DNA of 24,653 bases. Source: CAZWSC01 sp964636385 (GTDB lineage Bacteria; Eisenbacteria; RBG-16-71-46; CAIMUX01). Location of the stretch: NCBI GenBank assembly GCA_964636385.1, contig CAZWSC010000060.1:1-24653 (forward strand), written 5' to 3'. The notes under the pieces are model-generated. The model did not search any database. It was not told the DNA's origin and worked only from the letters and a program-made list of their open reading frames with translations. A program made the translations under genes and the position numbers. Every line of letters starts with the position of its first letter. Position 1 is the stretch's first letter. Positions 23,524 to 24,653 of the stretch are shown piece by piece.

Positions 23524-23574
23524 GGCGGCTGTAGATCCTTGGCGGCCACAGATCCCCGGCGGCTGCAGATCCCT
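23524..23574. repeat. Three tandem 17-bp units filling a convergent gap
   Basis: The units are GGCGGCTGTAGATCCTT (23524-23540), GGCGGCCACAGATCCCC (23541-23557) and GGCGGCTGCAGATCCCT (23558-23574). They occupy nearly the entire gap between the lipoprotein stop and the stop of the convergent TPR gene. I see no promoter or terminator in the array. Confidence 0.85.
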
Positions 23575-24653
23575 CAGTTTCCGGGCTGCGGCCGTGCCAT
23601 CGATCTGGCCACCGCCTGCCTGACAGATTCGAGTCCCTGGATGCGCGACGAATCCTCTCCTGCCGCCTCGAAGGCAGCCTGCAGGGTGGGTTCCACCCTG
23701 TTTACCCTGCCGGTCTCCAGATAGAAGCGAACGAGTTGCTCAACTACGGCCGGCCGACCAGGGGCGATCGTGTTGCAGATCTCCAGTTCCCTGACGGCCC
23801 TGTCATACTCACCGAGGTGCGCGTGATAGGCTGCCCGCAGCCAATGTGTCATGGCCATGTCGGCGCGTTCCGTTTCAGCCCAGGTGAGCAGGCTATCCGC
23901 AAGCGTCCAGTCCCTTGCCTGCATGGCCTGGGCTGTTCCGGTAACCACCTGCCGATACTCGGGGTCATCCTTCAGGCGAAGCTCTTCGGGAAAGAGGTAC
24001 TCCTCAACCTGCATCCTGCGGGCAATCACCTGTTGCAGGTTTCGTTGAATCCTTGTCAGGTCCGGCCTGAGCCGGAGAGCACGGGAGAGGACGGCCTCCG
24101 CCTCGGGCATCCTGCCCATCAGGGTCAGTAGACGGCCGTACTCGTTAAGGTACTCTGCGTTGTCGGGGCGCAGCCGGACAAGCTCCTCGTAGAGGCTGAG
24201 CGCCTGATATGGCTGGTTCCTCGAGGCCTTCAGCCCGGCCAGCTCGTGGAGCGTTCTCGCGTGCGTTGAATCGGCAGCATGGGCAGCTTCCAGCTGTTCT
24301 TCCGAGGCAGTGTGCCTGGCATCATTACGGTAGGCCAGGGCCAGGTCGACCCTCGCTTCCAGGTTCTCCGCGTTGCGGGAGACAGCCTCCTCAAGAAGCG
24401 GTACGGCACGGCTCCATGCGAATGTCTCCATCCAGGGCAGGGCGCTGAGTCTCAGGTCTTCCGACTGGTTCCTCAGCCTGCTGGCGGGAGTGAGGAGGCC
24501 TGCGACCAGCGAAAGCACTAGCGCCCCGGCCAATGCGGCTGCTGATCCGGGGCTCAGGCGGCGGGATGCTCCGGCGCCTGCAATCCATGCCCCTGCCAGG
24601 GTCGCTAGGAGAGGAATCGCGGGCTGACGGACGGCTGCCGATGCGGTGCCCAG
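23574..24653 (-). CDS. Membrane-anchored TPR protein, 5' partial
   Basis: The frame is open to the right edge, so the start is outside the window; at least 359 residues are present. The visible N-terminal end has two hydrophobic helices, one containing 'PAIPLLATLAGAWIAGAG' and one with 'ALAGALVLSLVAGLL' (about 24485-24640). A soluble TPR region follows: 'AVPLLEEAVSRNAENLEARV', 'PYQALSLYEELVRLRPDNAE', 'RMPEAEAVLSRALRLRP' and 'EYDRAVRELEICNTIAPGRP'. Polytopic proteins ending in TPRs include glycosyltransferase and O-antigen-ligase-like families, so the missing part may be an enzyme; that is inference. It is convergent with the phosphodiesterase gene. Confidence 0.8.
   Translation of the reverse strand: MGTASAAVRQPAIPLLATLAGAWIAGAGASRRLSPGSAAALAGALVLSLVAGLLTPASRLRNQSEDLRLSALPWMETFAWSRAVPLLEEAVSRNAENLEARVDLALAYRNDARHTASEEQLEAAHAADSTHARTLHELAGLKASRNQPYQALSLYEELVRLRPDNAEYLNEYGRLLTLMGRMPEAEAVLSRALRLRPDLTRIQRNLQQVIARRMQVEEYLFPEELRLKDDPEYRQVVTGTAQAMQARDWTLADSLLTWAETERADMAMTHWLRAAYHAHLGEYDRAVRELEICNTIAPGRPAVVEQLVRFYLETGRVNRVEPTLQAAFEAAGEDSSRIQGLESVRQAVARSMARPQPGN

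Overview
This is a 24.65 kb piece of a GC-rich bacterial chromosome. No phage, insertion sequence, CRISPR array, tRNA or rRNA was found. Arg is often encoded by AGG, and GTG and TTG starts are common. Several features suggest a poorly cultured diderm lineage near the FCB group (Eisenbacteria, Krumholzibacteriota and Fermentibacteria type). These are a secretin-based envelope machine, a lipoprotein, an ArgS of the Bacteroidetes-like subtype, and a secreted protein built from GACC-type Cys repeats with a Trp-Gly-x-Ile-Lys tail. The placement is inferred from protein style, not from a marker-gene phylogeny.

Left end (1-4644): a type IV pilus / type II secretion block. A PilM-PilN (GspL-like) fusion cut by the window edge overlaps a PilO/PilP-like protein. 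A secretin with an unusual C-terminal TPR-like extension follows, and a GspG-like pseudopilin lies convergent to it. Next comes an orphan four-helix membrane protein with a long, arginine-rich disordered tail (5000-6328).

Middle (6517-15137): arginyl-tRNA synthetase (argS) is divergent from an M29 metallo-aminopeptidase with all metal ligands visible. A minus-strand operon then encodes an ECF sigma factor, its zinc-finger anti-sigma factor, and a polytopic membrane protein. That membrane protein's C-terminal half is an alkaline-phosphatase-superfamily domain that has lost most metal ligands, so it is probably a pseudoenzyme. A TPR protein diverges from the sigma operon.

Right half (15112-24653): a minus-strand pair is related to 2-hydroxyacyl-CoA dehydratase activation. 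One is a 1056-residue protein with two BadF/HgdC-type ATPase domains and a Cys-rich DUF2229-type region. The other is a separate protein resembling a dehydratase D-component. In many bacteria these parts form one very long chain. No ordinary substrate dehydratase subunits are present. After a 635 bp gap come the secreted Cys-repeat protein, a terminator, and a lipoprotein phosphodiesterase with an intact active site, which is the active counterpart of the degenerate one in the sigma operon. A membrane-anchored TPR protein, cut by the right edge, is convergent to it.

The most interesting points are the catalytically degenerate phosphatase under apparent ECF control paired with an intact lipoprotein relative, the Cys-repeat secreted protein with its conserved-looking tail, the secretin-TPR fusion, the split dehydratase-activase system, and short tandem duplications in several gene junctions.
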